A stretch of 64,000 bases of DNA from Oxytricha trifallax (Eukaryota; Ciliophora; Spirotrichea; Sporadotrichida; Oxytrichidae). The position numbers and the translations under genes are program-made. The stretch spans positions 62,001 through 126,000 of the forward strand of contig ARYC01000416.1 of assembly GCA_000711775.1 (NCBI GenBank), in the 5' to 3' direction. This document shows, piece by piece, positions 13,297 to 24,995 of this stretch; position 1 is the first letter of the stretch; each line of letters begins with the position of its first letter. Below the pieces are notes generated by a model. That model was not told the DNA's origin, did no database searches, and saw nothing but the letters and a program-made list of their open reading frames with translations.

Positions 13297-14122
13297 ACAC
13301 AAATGTAATTATTCATAAAAGTAACAATTTATTATAATTATAAAATATTTTATTTATTTAAATTCACAACTTATTCAAATTCTACTTATAGAGTGCTATA
13401 TATAATTTTTTATTATTAAAATCTATATTCTAAAAACCAAATAATGAATAAACGCAGTATTTGGATATTTAGCAAAGAGACAGATATTTAATTTACTTAC
13501 TCTCTTAAAGAAATATTTTTTTACCTTTCAAAAGAAATTATTAGACATTTAAAAATATAATGAGAATAAATGACCTACGAGAAGTTATTGATTTAACACA
13601 TAGAATAAAATCAGATTGAATCCAAAGATACAATGCTATCCAGTAAATTAATAATCGTATACTTAACTTTGCTAATATAATTCTAATAACTCTTAAGATT
13701 ACTTAAAGTCAACATCAGGTTTATAAAAAAACATTGAGTTTTATTAACCAAAAATTAATAATAAGTAAGAATAAAAATATAAGAAAATACTGAAAATTTC
13801 CTGACTTATTACATGGTCTTGTCTGATAAATATTAAGTAGCCTAATTGTTTAGAAAGTTATTATAAATCTAAAAACCTGATACGTTAAAATAAATAAATT
13901 AGATATTTTATTACAGCTTTTACTTATTTTTTTGAAAATTTATATACATGTAGAAACTATTATAATAATAATATTATCACATTGAATCTCTTGTGGACCG
14001 ATCTAATATATAATTTAATATTTAAGGGTCAGGTCCTTTTGATTAAATTATTTTTTCTCTCATCCACTGATATTAGAAGATTGTAATACTTGTAATCCGA
14101 AGTTCTTTGACTTTGTACCTTT
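13297..14122. other. AT-rich spacer
   Basis: AT-rich sequence between TBE copy A and the next reading frame; nothing recognised. Confidence 0.4.
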
Positions 14123-15145
14123 TCATTTTATTGTACCTGTTCTTTTCTTACTTTTCTTATCCTCTTGGTCTACAGGCTCTTGAAGTTCCTCAGTGTTGAA
14201 CTTGTTGACTTTCTTTGATATCCAGGCTTCTCTCGTTTCTAATTTGTCTTGTTCTTGTACAAATTGGATGTGCTTCAAAATTATTTATAATGACTAGAAA
14301 TTGAGAATGTCTAATTCTTATAGAAAAGGGAGAGGTGTCTGAACTTCGAACAAGTAATTGTTCAGTATGAGAATAATTTTAAATAAATCATTGACTTTGA
14401 AAACATTGATCTCTATCGGTGTAGTATAGTTATGTAGTATCCTTTAGTAAAATTTATGTGGATAGAGTCTTATTGATTTTGGTAACTTTTCCATTATAAT
14501 TTAGTTTCTGGTCAATTTATGGTGAGATATTAAATAGGTACCGATGAATGACGCATCGTAAGATCTAGAGTTCAATGTTGAAAATGAAGGTTTCCTATTT
14601 TATATAGGAGAACTTTTTAATTTTCTCATTTCCCCAATATTTTCTATTTTTAATGGGGGTGGATGAATTTTAATCAGAGGAATTCTAATTAAGTATTGTA
14701 CCTTTAGAAATTTAAACAAAGAAGGAGCTATGGGAGGATATAAGTATTGTTAAGGATCAAATCTTAATAAATACTATGTTAGGTTGTTTTGGATACTAAA
14801 AAGGAGGATTGTGAGGTTAGCTACTAAATAATAGGGTTTTTATGGACTAGATACTCGGAGATATTAGAGGTTTCAGATTTTCTTAAGAAATGATTGACAC
14901 TTGTTCTTAGCTTTACCTGAAGAGTTAAAGAATTTTTATCAATAATTTACAAGAGGAATTAGTGGAGGAGTAAATATCTTAAGTTCATTACTCCTCTTTT
15001 TCTTGTTTAGTAAGTCTCTTTCTCTACTGATGGTTTCTTCTTTCTATGAAAGTAAAGTATTGTTATGGAATAGATAAGTTTTATTAGTTGTAGTATCAAG
15101 GTAGGATTTCAATGTCAAGGTCTCAAAATTATTATCTTATTCTTA
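14123..15145 (-). CDS. Unidentified reading frame with two internal TGA codons
   Basis: The last part runs from ATG 14629 to TGA 14123-14125: 168 residues with several TAA/TAG read as Gln, ending in a Lys-rich acidic/basic tail (KKSKKRTGTIK). The same frame stays open upstream for another ~170 codons, apart from TGAs at 14873-14875 and 14939-14941. Composition is protein-like throughout, e.g. ETISRERDLLNKKKRSNE, KPSFSTLNSRSYDASFIG and YPHKFYQRILHNYT. It could be a decaying gene, an MDS group, or the 3' part of a retroelement polyprotein. I recognise no domain. Confidence 0.4.
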
Positions 15146-15837
15146 TCAATAGTCACCCTAACTGATTTAGAGTCAGTGTCGATAGGGAATATTTTTTTAA
15201 TTGTGAATATGTATTAGCTGTAGATAAGTTCAGAAATTTGACTCTGGGTAAGAGAATGTCTATATTAGGGTCATAAACTTCCTCCAACATTTGTTAAAAG
15301 ATGTTAGTGGAGTCTTGAGAATATTAAGATGATATCTTATATTCCTAGATTGAATGTGAGTTTTTGCGAAGGGCATTAAGTGAATTAATCGCCTATTAAA
15401 TCTCTGTTGTGTATTTATTACAAATTATCTCAAAACTTAGGATTTGTGAAAGATTCTGGCATTAAATTAGTACGAGCTTGTGATAATTTCGCACATCTCA
15501 CAAGTTAATAACTAATTTAATAATTATAAAAATTATATTTAATGATAATTTTTTTAAAATCTTTATATTTACCAATCATTTTTTCATTAACTGCAAATAA
15601 AAAAATTAATATATATTCAGTTATTTTTAATATAGTTTTACTATTTGATATATAGATGCTAAAAAATAGTATATATCTAATACGGACTGTTTTTTAAAAA
15701 AATTATACTATCCTACATTTGATGATCAAAGTTTTGTTAAAAAAAGTAAATATGAATATAAAATTTGATATATATTTTATATTTTGCCATAAATCTTTAT
15801 TGTAAAAGATTTTTTTCGTTAAAAATTAAAATTAGAT

Positions 15838-16405
15838 TTAGAAAAATTTCTTACAATTTTCAAACATTAGAAATCTAATTTTTAAAAAGAATTACCAGTA
15901 TATCATACAGTTTGCTAATCATTATTGTTTGAAAAATCATGAATAATGTTTTCTCTCAAAAGAATTTGAGAATTTCATTAGATCCTTGGTTAAGAAATCA
16001 ATGCGGCAGGTTCTGTAAGCACGGAAGTAACAGTTAGGAGGCATTAGGGATCAGAGTCTAGCTAATACTGCTAGCGTAATGTTGTACGCGCATCTTTCGA
16101 GAGATTCAATTCTAGATGAACCTTCTAAAATGCTAATGAAAGCTATTTGCAAGTCAATCGTTCCATTTTTATGACAAGTATCATGGGTATCTATGTCCTC
16201 AGCGTTGGCACTCTCGACCAAACTAAATTTTGATTATTTTTAACTCCCTAATTTGACTCTATCCTTAAGATTTTAGATTCTTAATGCCACCAATTTATTT
16301 TTCATTAATTTTACGAGCTAACTCAAAAAAGAAATTTTAAACTTTGATCGTAAATTGAATAATTGTGATTTAGTTAAAATTATTAAAGTTATCTTATAAT
16401 AATTA
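15838..16405 (+). repeat. Left arm of long inverted repeat
   Basis: Pairs with 24996-25573. Strongly matching blocks include GGTTAAGAAATCAATGCGG, CTTTCGAGAGATTCAATTCT and CAGCGTTGGCACTCTCGACC (this strand). It ends eight bases before TBE copy B. Conservation is uneven, with small indels. Confidence 0.85.
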
Positions 16406-16515
16406 GTTGTACTCAAAACCCCAAAACTCCTTAGTGAGGTTTATAAGTGCTTTGATTTGTAGGGTAAAGTTGGGGTCTTATTTGGGTTAGTAGAGAAATT
16501 AGGCCAATTTGCAAA

Positions 16516-17582
16516 ATGAGAAATAGAAATTAGCGAAATTTATGGTCTATTTATGTTATGATGAGTAATATTTAGATTTACTGCTTAAGATTAGGTATGG
16601 TACGAGTATTAATATAGACTAAGTCAAACCAGTACTGAATTATGCAGCTATAGCATAACTCTTACACAAGATTGCCTCAACTGTTAGGTATCACTTGCTT
16701 GCTGTTTAACATTTAAATTCTGGTACTTGAAAACATTCAGAAAAAAATAAAAATTCACTCAGACCTAAATTGACTACCTCTGTGACTCTAAGACTCTTAA
16801 GTATTGGGCACACTTCCCACTTGACTAGCGAGCAGTTATGTTTCATCGAAAGTTTCCTCACATGCGCATATCTCCATAGACTATCTCAAATATTTATAGA
16901 AGGAATGGTATTACTTCCAAGACTGTCATTAACAGAGTCAAGAGAGTGATTGAATTTACAGTGCCATTTTATAGTAATAATTTAAACTATAAATATGATT
17001 AAATGCAGAGAGCTATTGATAATAACATCAAATTCATACATGCAGATGAAGCAATCTTTGCCTTCAATACCTTTATTAATAAGTCATGGTACAAGAAGTA
17101 TGATAATATAGAAGTGTATTACTAAAAGGGAAAGGTTGTCACTCATGCAATTTTAACTGGTATTAGTGAAGATGCAGGCTTAGAAACTTATTTTATTCAC
17201 CCTCAATCTATTAAGAGATAGCAGTATATAGAGTTCTTACATAAACTAAGAGATAAGTACAACGATCAAGAGATCATCCTGTTTGTTGATAACCTATCAG
17301 TTCATAAGACAAAGAAGTCTAAGAAATCTTATGAAGAGTTAAATATAACTCCTGTGTATAACGTTACTTACAGTCCACAATTTAATGGAATCGAAACTAC
17401 TGGAGTTATATTAAGACTCACTACAAGAAGTTACTGCTGTATCACCTGGTGCATGACTTGCCTATAAATACAGTAGATCTTATACAGAGTAGTTGCAAGA
17501 GAGTGGGTAAAGACTAGACTACGATATGTGCAAGAAAGGTAGAATGAATGTTCATTAATAAGTGTTAGACTTAAATTAATGA
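16516..17582 (+). pseudogene. TBE transposase, copy B (frameshifted)
   Basis: The ATG at 16516 (MRNRNQRNL) corresponds to the start in copy A, and the frame ends near TGA 17580-17582. All three catalytic residues are present: Asp in IHADEAIF, Asp in LFVDNLSVHK and Glu in SPQFNGIE, with 34 residues between the last two (DD34E, IS630/Tc1 superfamily). One base is missing directly after the Glu codon relative to copy A (GAAACTAC against GAATTCTAC). The C-terminal tail beginning FYWSQIK is therefore out of frame. The N-terminal DNA-binding part also changes frame near 16600-16750. The product acts in the developing macronucleus in related elements, but this copy looks inactive. Confidence 0.88.
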
Positions 17583-17793
17583 ATTATTTCACATATCAAA
17601 CGAACTCTTAAAAGGATTCGGCTTCACTTTCCTTTCTTCCTCTGGGGCTTAACTTGGACTCATGTTCTTCTCTTTGAATCAGCACCAGCATCTATATTCA
17701 TATCATCAGGTTTTTAAACCTCTTTATAAAGTCTCTTGCTACCTTAATGAATGGTTTGAGACTTTCTCACTCTGTGAACTTTTGCATTTTCTT

Positions 17794-18375
17794 TCATTAG
17801 GAATAGAACAGTTCCAGGTTTCCCTATAAAGTTATATATAAAAGCTTACTAGAGAGATAAGGATTCTTCTTAAGCTCCGCAAGCCAGCTCCCGCTTATGA
17901 GTATGCCTTGCTTCTTTTAATCTTCTGGAGAATAGAGTAGCGTTTCTTGTGAGCTTCTTCAATTATTTCTCTTAGATAGCCATCTCTCATAGTACCAAGT
18001 ACACCAAAGAATAAGCTCCTTTCTGGAAGTTTATTAGAGAGCTGTTTCTTATTAGGAAGGTAAACTACCAACTCTTCATCTTTTATAGCATCCTCGTAGA
18101 GATTAGTGACAGTAATCTCTGGATAGTTTGGCATTTCTATCAACTTAATCTCTTAGTTTTTAAAGGCTTTCTTCTCTTCACAGAGTATAGCTTTTAAGAA
18201 TGATATTTTGGTACCTTACATCGTTTGAAGGAATAATCCCACTATAGTATATGCTTAAGTTTATGTTACATGATTACCATGCTGAGTGAGGTATCGAAAG
18301 AGATCTCTTGCTTCTAAATCTTGAGATCATTTCTTAAGCTCCAACCCTCTTCATTGCAGTACTTATAGATTCCAT
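17794..18375 (-). pseudogene. TBE 22-kDa protein, copy B (frameshifted near the N terminus)
   Basis: Homologous along its length to the copy A gene at 11347. The start ATG is at 18375 (MESISTAMKRVGAQEM) and the stop TGA at 17794-17796. The long central part, IEMPNYPEITVTNLYEDA through GVLGTMRDGYLREIIEEAH, is intact. After SRFRSK the sequence reads RSLSIPHS instead of EDFYRYL, an indel that breaks the frame around residues 30-60. The function of the family is unknown. Confidence 0.75.
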
Positions 18376-18940
18376 CCTTGTTCCTTCTCTTGTTATTGAA
18401 TTTCAAATTATAATATAAAGAGATCTGCATCCTACTGTTAAAAATCTTACTATTAAATATGGGCATCTTATAGGAGATCAACCTTGTAAAGAAACGTGGA
18501 GAAAGTTCGCAGAAGCTGTAACAAACTTCAGAGATGGAGCTCCATTTTTATAAATTTAGTTCCATTAAATTTTTACTAAATTTGTTTAGATTAATTAGTA
18601 CTGGTACTAATTCCGTTTAAATTTAATTGGTACCAATTTAATAGTACCAAAAATGAATTAGTACCTAATTTTAAACTAATGAGGTTTTAATGGAAAAGTT
18701 CCAAAATGGTTCAAAACCTAATTGGTACTAGTACCAACCTGAATTTTTTCTAAGTTGGTACCAAAGTTAAAAATATTAAGCATGAAATTAGAAATTTAAT
18801 AGTTATAAACTTAGTTTAAATATGATCTCTAACACTTCATAGTCAACCATTATTGCTGTGGTGCCAACTCCTATACAGTGTAACTATAACTTTAGAGGTT
18901 ATTATAGCTTTATAATAGAAATTTAAATTTGAATTTGAAC

Positions 18941-20345
18941 ATGGCGGCTAACTTAAATTGAAAAACAGTTTCTCTTGGCAATGGATAATCAAAGCTAAAC
19001 TTTAGCTTAACTAAAAAGCTTGAAATTATTTATGTTTAGAGGGAGGTAGATCTAATAGCTATTGAATTTGAAGCAGAGGTATTTATCATAGAAGTATTAA
19101 ACCAGAGGGAGAGTGCAGAGAAAGGGATTTAAACTTAAATTGATTATGTTGAGGAGCTAAAAGAATAGCTACCAATCGTAAAGATAAAACATATTAATTT
19201 GAAGACTGCTAGAATATTTTATCAACCGAACAAAGCTTGAAGAGACACCTTAAAGAGGTACACTCTGGCAAAGCCAAGATCTATTTTAAGCATGAAAAGG
19301 TAGATGGTAGGTATTAGTGTACGTCATGCTTGAAATCATATACTCACTCAGCTAAAGTTAAAAGGCATATGCAAAAGCATCACCTCATCGCGTTCTTGAT
19401 TGAAGATTAAAAGACTAAAATACTAATACCAACTAAACGAAAATCTAATACTCTTGAATAATAAAGAGCAGCAGGAGAAACTCAAGAGGCAGAAGCGATT
19501 TGAATCGATGAACCAACCAGTAGGCAATACAATCTCAGCATGCCTCTAAGCGAAAGCTATGAATATACCAGCAAAAAATGCAGTTGATCTCAAAAATTGT
19601 ATCGAAAACTACTTGAATATAAACGTGCCTGCAAGAGCAAAGCTTATAGCAGTTGATGAGTATGCATACAAGGTGTATCCCTTCAGTTATCTTCTCAAGA
19701 ACCAGCAGTATTAGAACGAGTTTGCTAATAAATACATGGTTCTTAGAGAGGCCTAGAGAAAAGATCGCAAGAATTTGCTTAAGCTCTATGGAGTTATTTT
19801 AAGCTATTGCTTCAATGCACTAAGGTTAAAGAAATTCGAAATGACTCTGAGAGACTATCTCTATCATAATCGATACCCCGATGATTTAAACGATATACTT
19901 TCAGATATGATAAAGGGTGTCAAGGAGTTGCATGAACTTGAATATGTTCATAGAGATTTGAAGCCTGAAAATGTAATGCTGAATAGTTGTAATCGATTTC
20001 TATAGAGCTATAAGATAAGAGATCGTTACTTTAGCATTGATCCTTGGTACTCCCTGATACTTCCCAATAAGAGAGTAGTGGACAAATGGTTCTGTCTAAT
20101 GGGATGTTTGGGCAGTAGCTGCAATATTATTAGAAAGTGATATGGAATGTATGTCTTACTTTGGTACAAAGCATGAAAAACAATCAATAAGTTTGCCAGA
20201 AACATATTAAGTAAGTAGATGTCTGCTAAGAAATTAAAAGCATAGTAGAGATGATAATTGTGAGAGCTCCTAACTATCCTCGCTAAACATTAGATGACAT
20301 ACTTGAGCCACTAGAGAGAGCATAGTTCAAGAGATATAATAAAAA
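18941..20345 (+). pseudogene. TBE 57-kDa zinc-finger/kinase protein, copy B (frameshifted)
   Basis: ATG at 18941 (MAANLN) matches the start of copy A. Two zinc-finger segments are visible, the second complete: YQCTSCLKSYTHSAKVKRH followed by MQKHH. The kinase catalytic loop is intact at about 19950 (YVHRDLKPENVML), preceded by MTLRDYLYHNRYPDDL as the helical part of the C-lobe. The downstream kinase part and several upstream joins are out of frame (early TGA in the N-terminal region), so the open frame is only piecewise. The product would be a nuclear DNA-binding kinase-like protein. The 3' limit is approximate. Confidence 0.8.
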
Positions 20346-20631
20346 TAAGCAGATAAAATTTATTTGAATTAATAACACTAATATTCATTAAATATTCATT
20401 AAATTAACTTAAAATCTGCATTTTATCTACTAACCCCAATAAGACCCCAACTATACCCTACAAATCAAAGCACTTATAAACCTTACTTAGGGGTTTTGGG
20501 GTTTTGACTAATTTTAGCGTAATAAATATATTGCGAAACCTTTTGTTAGAGAATATATAACAATTTATTTTATAATTTTAATTGTATTTAATAATGGAAA
20601 TTTTAAATAAAAAATATATAATGATTTACTC

Positions 20632-22041
20632 TCATAATTTTTATTTCATCATTATTGACTTGTCTCTTTATGCTCTTGTCATTTCCCCTGATCTTATCAT
20701 TGTCTTAAATGTTAATTAATTAATGTATTTCCACTTTTTATATATACTTATCGAAGCCTATAAATCTTCTTCAAATATACATGCTTTATTTGTGGCCTCC
20801 TATGTCCTCATGTTATTATTTATCATTGATTTCATTTAGGTATAAAAATCGTCTCTTTAAACTTATTTCTTAAAATTCTGGGATTCTAAGCATAGTTCTA
20901 GCAAAATCATACCATAAGAATAATAGTCCCTTTATAAATTATTTCCATCAAGAGTAGATGACTTAGGATGACTATATATTGTTTTAGGGTTTTCGCCTCC
21001 TTTTATTTTTTTTATTTTTAAAATTACTGAATTCGAATCCTTTTAATTATAGCTACTTCAAATCTCTTGTCACTAGAAAGTTGTTTATGTTTAAAGTGTC
21101 TTGAATGAATCCAATTTCATGAAGTTCGTTTATTGCTTTGAATAATTTAATTGCAAGATGCTTTTTCTGTTCAGGAAAAATTAGATTTTCTTTTATATAA
21201 TCTTACAAAGTTTAAAAAGTCTATCTAGTTCTATTGCTAAATGAGTTTCAGAATATGCTAATCTTTAAATTTTTAGCTATTTTTTTATTTAAAATTGCCA
21301 ACTATATACAATACTGACATGTTTCTATCGAATTGAAACTGATTATTGTGATTATTTGTTAAAAATTGAAAAGGAAAAATTACTTATTGTTTGAGCCCTT
21401 GATACTTTTCATAAATTTAGTTCTATAATTGGCATTTTATTGCACTGTCTAATTCTCCTACCTAAATCTAGTAACTAATAAGTTTAAAATCCAATAGATT
21501 AAAAAGGAACTTATAATTGAATCTCTTCTGCTGCTTACTACCTAGTAATCATTAATTAGCTTTCTTTAATATGCTACCAATAAATTTTATTTTACAACTT
21601 TTAAATTTATTGCGCTAAAATTATTGAATTAATTCTCTTAATTATAAGTTAAATATTTTCTTATATCTAACCCTTTTAGTTCCCAATCTTCATTGTTGTG
21701 ATTATTACCAGCAAAATGTTTGTGCAATAAATATAAAGAAATATGTGATTAATTGCAAATAGGGCAACGATAATCATTTTTACCTTTTTTAACCCTTATA
21801 TATTACTTTTTTCTTAAGTGGACATTATAATTATTATGATAAGACAATCCTTTTTATTTTTAAAAGGTTCTGCTGCATATCCCTCAATTTCACAGAGGTA
21901 AGGTTTTGACTTCAGATCAATTTGTTTATATTTATTCAAGATCTTGCTAATGATATAATTGAAGCTTTTATTTCTTGTTTGATTAATTTTATTAAATATT
22001 CTTAGAAAATTATTCATCCTTTCTACATTAATTATTTCCAT
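20632..22041 (-). pseudogene. Divergent zinc-finger/kinase gene of the TBE-like unit
   Basis: The ATG at 22041 begins MEIINVERMNNFLRIF. A frameshift at an A-run near 21790 leads into a C2H2-type finger, YRCPICNQSHISLYLLHKH. From about 21250 the kinase C-lobe reads TLQDYIKENLIFPEQKKHLA, then INELHEIGFIQDTLNINNFL where a kinase would have HRDLKPEN. It continues with GFEFSNF in place of DFG and DYYSYGMILLELC in subdomain IX, ending at TGA 20632-20634. Finger first and kinase second is the domain order of the TBE 57-kDa protein. The catalytic HRD and DFG are replaced, so it is at best a pseudokinase and is also frameshifted. Confidence 0.72.
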
Positions 22042-22579
22042 CCTCTTAATTGATATATTGTTCCAATTACTTATTTTAATGAGATCATTTTTTGGACTTC
22101 CCCTTTTTCTTTAACTAAATTACTTTAACGCTTTGTTGCTTCTATTATAGTTTTTATTGCCTTTATTCATCAGACATACCCATTATTTATATTCTTTAAA
22201 TTATATTTTATCAAACTATTTCAGATTATTTATCAACCATTATTAAATATTCTCGAATTTTTTTGATATTTAAAAATCCAAATTTTAGAAGTTGATTTTA
22301 TTTAGGAGTAAAAACAACTCTATACTTTTTTATTTTATAAAGTATACTAATTTATCATAGTAAAAAAATTAAATTTAATAAATTTAATTTTCATTAATTA
22401 AAGAATAGAGCTTAAAATCTTTGATTTATTATTTAATCTTAGTAATTAGCAAAGTTTTTACTATTAAAAGTAACTATTTAATAAAATGATACTTGATTTA
22501 GTTACTAGGCATTAAAATTAAACTTTAAAATACTCAAAATGAATTATAATTTAATTATTAATAAAATATGGAAAAATTG

Positions 22580-23231
22580 CACTAAAAGCGAAGGTTTGGT
22601 TAGGCAGATATTTAAATATTTCCAGATGAACTTGCAGGCAGATTCAGATCTAAGTCTGATCTCTACAATTATCTCGCATTTTCTTGTAATATTCAATCTT
22701 CTTAAACTTGTTTAGTTGGCCTATTTCTACCAAGAATCAATAATACAAGGATCGATTTTTTTAAGGCAGGTAGTAAATGGAGAGAAGAAAGCACTAAAAT
22801 GTGATCAAGTCAAGCAGATAAATGTCCCTAAGTATTAGAAGCTTTCATTTCTAAATCTGACGCCTATGAAGGAAGACGATTAAGAGGTTATGATGTATTT
22901 TCCGGTACAGATAAAAAAAGAATAAATTTAAAATTGAACGAGATTACCTTTTTAGTATAATGGCTACCTTAAGAAAGAAGAAAATAAAAGATCTCATAAA
23001 TCACTGCTTGAGTTAGTGGCATGGTACTGCCGCTGATAACACTAAGAAGAAAACAATATTAGTTACACCTGAATGGGCAGAGCTACTGAAATCTTAGCCT
23101 TATATTTAAAGTAAGAGTATTTAATTTTATATAAATTAATTTAGAGAAAAAGGGGAGATCTCTATATCTTTTACAAGACAGAATGCTTCTAACAAATAGA
23201 AATAAAATAGGCTAGAAGGAGATGCAAAATG
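22580..23231 (+). pseudogene. Divergent homologue of the TBE 22-kDa protein
   Basis: Recognised by alignment with the TBE 22-kDa product in copies A and B. GRFRSKSDLYNYLAFSCN matches SRFRSKEDFYRYL. LVGLFLPRINNTRIDFF matches IVGLFLPTMEGTKISFL. GEKKALKCDQVKQINVPKY matches DEKKAFKNNEIKLIEIPNY. DYLFSIMATLRKKKIKDLI matches FFFGVLGTLRESYLREII. LVTPEWAELLKSQPY matches LISESWLAELKKHPY. At least two one-base frameshifts (near 22775 and 22915) split it. It is located between the two minus-strand genes, exactly as in TBE. The function is unknown, but its retention in a distant relative suggests the protein matters to the element. Confidence 0.78.
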
Positions 23232-23429
23232 AATTAAGATAAATATTTATTTAAAAAAACAATCAAAATAACTAATTCATATCGTAACTGGAAATACAGG
23301 AACCAGAAGAAGAGAAAAAGCAGGGAAAAAATTGATAACCACAACTCCCAAAATAGCTAATTAAATTCTTCAAATTATAAATTCAATATATGAGCAGAGA
23401 AATTCAAGAGTACCCTGAAATCAACATAT

Positions 23430-24340
23430 TCATGCCTTTTTTGCAATATTTTTATTATGTGATTATTTTGCACTCTCGACAAAGTTTGAGTTATTAATTA
23501 ATGTAATTAATTCTCTAATTTATATAAGGCCTTCACTCATTTGCTTTTTATATTCTAATTTCCATAAAGCCCAAAAATTCTCGATTGGGTTTAAGGCTGG
23601 TGAGTATGGTATATATATATATACTAATGTTACACCATAATTTTGGCAAAATAATTTAACTTCTTTTCAATGTAGAAGCCTTAAATTATCCAAAAATATG
23701 GCATACCTACAATTATTCTGAACTAGCTGGAGATCTAATAATAAATCAAAAAAATTCTACCTTTTTTATAGATTTCGAGATAATTTAATAATTTTAACCC
23801 TTCCTAGATCGATATACCTGCAACGACTGCAAAATTTTTAATATTTGTTCTCTTATCTTTAATGAGTTTTTCCCAAGATTTTGATTTAATAGTTTTACTC
23901 GTGAATAATACTTCGTCTGAAAAATTTATCTTGGTAGATTGATCAATCAAAAAAGTTACATTTAACATCAGCTCTTAAATCTAAATTACTAAGTCGTTTT
24001 ATTCATGTTTGAATAATCTAGGACATAGATAAATTGATTTATATTTTATCAATTTCTTTTATAAAATTTGTATATACAAGATGCAGAAAAATTAGTCTCA
24101 GGGAATTATCGGTGAAATAGTTTGGCTTTTTCTATTTGAGAGGTTTACTCCATTTTTTTATGGCATTTCCTTTTAATAAAAATCAATTTACTATTGAGAA
24201 AACTTTTTCTTTCTTTACTTGGTATAATCATTTTTGAATGAATCTTAAAACTTAAAATATCAATGATCTTTATTATTATATATCAAGATAACTTAGTAAA
24301 TTTTAAAATTTATCGAAGGCAGTTTAAAACTTATTGTTGG
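23430..24340 (-). pseudogene. Divergent IS630/Tc1-like transposase of the TBE-like unit
   Basis: The first catalytic Asp lies in INFSDEVLF, aligned with FIHADEAIF of TBE, followed by KSWEKLIKDKRTNIKNFAVV like the TBE KSWYKKYDNIEVY segment. The second Asp is in AIFLDNLRLLH and the Glu in YSPALNPIENFW, a textbook DDE signature for this superfamily. A frameshift separates the two halves near 23700, and a TGA follows LRLLH. The C terminus ends at TGA 23430-23432. The N-terminal limit is approximate. It is clearly related to, but well diverged from, the TBE transposases in the same window. Confidence 0.8.
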
Positions 24341-24384
24341 ATTTAGATTTTTAAAACCGTTATCTTAATCAATAGATCATTTAT

Positions 24385-24945
24385 TCATTGAGTAAAATTT
24401 ATTTGAATTTCCAGAAATTATTTAATAATCAGGAATTTATACACGCTATTTTATTACTAATTTTATTTAAATATTTAAAATGGCACGTATCTCGAAATCA
24501 ATGAAATTTTGAGATACGTGCCAAATAAATCGAATTAATTAATCAAGTTACTAATATCTGATTTAAAATGAAATTTAATTTTTAATAATTTAATGTTCAT
24601 ATTTTACAAGCTATTCAAAAGCATAATTATATTTTTTATATCATAAACAATGTCGATTAATTTAAATCTTTATGTGTTAATTATATTTTATTCTAAAATA
24701 TTAATTAAGTTAATACTGATAACTATATGAACTTTAAATTATTAAAAACTAAATTTCATTTTAAATCAGATATTAGTAACTTGATTAATTAATTCGATTT
24801 ATTTGGCACGTATCTCAAAATTTCATTGATTTCGAGATACGTGCCATTTTAACATATTTAAATAAAATTAGTAATAAAATAGCGTGTATAAATTCCTGAT
24901 TATTAAATAATTTCTGGAAATTCAAATAAATTTTACTTATTGAGA
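24385..24945. repeat. Fold-back (palindromic) element
   Basis: A nearly perfect inverted repeat centred at about 24664, with arms of about 250 bp. Each arm contains a smaller hairpin built on GGCACGTATCTC and GAGATACGTGCC (24482-24522 and 24804-24845), so the motif occurs four times. No coding capacity. Lies just inside the right arm of the long inverted repeat. Confidence 0.88.
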
Positions 24946-24995
24946 TAATTTTTTACGAGAGTGAGTATTTAAAGTACAAACTTTTTGCATTCTAA

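Larger units (their letters stand above)
16414..20506. mobile_element. Telomere-bearing element (TBE), copy B
   Basis: The best preserved TBE here, 4,093 bp. The left end reads CAAAACCCCAAAACTCC then TTAGTGAGG. The right end is a perfect GGGGTTTTGGGGTTTTG. ACT flanks both sides (16411-16413 and 20507-20509), the ANT target duplication. Gene order is the reverse of copy A: transposase (plus), 22-kDa gene (minus), zinc-finger/kinase (plus). It inserted at the inner edge of the left arm of the longer inverted repeat, so it is younger than that unit. Confidence 0.95.
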
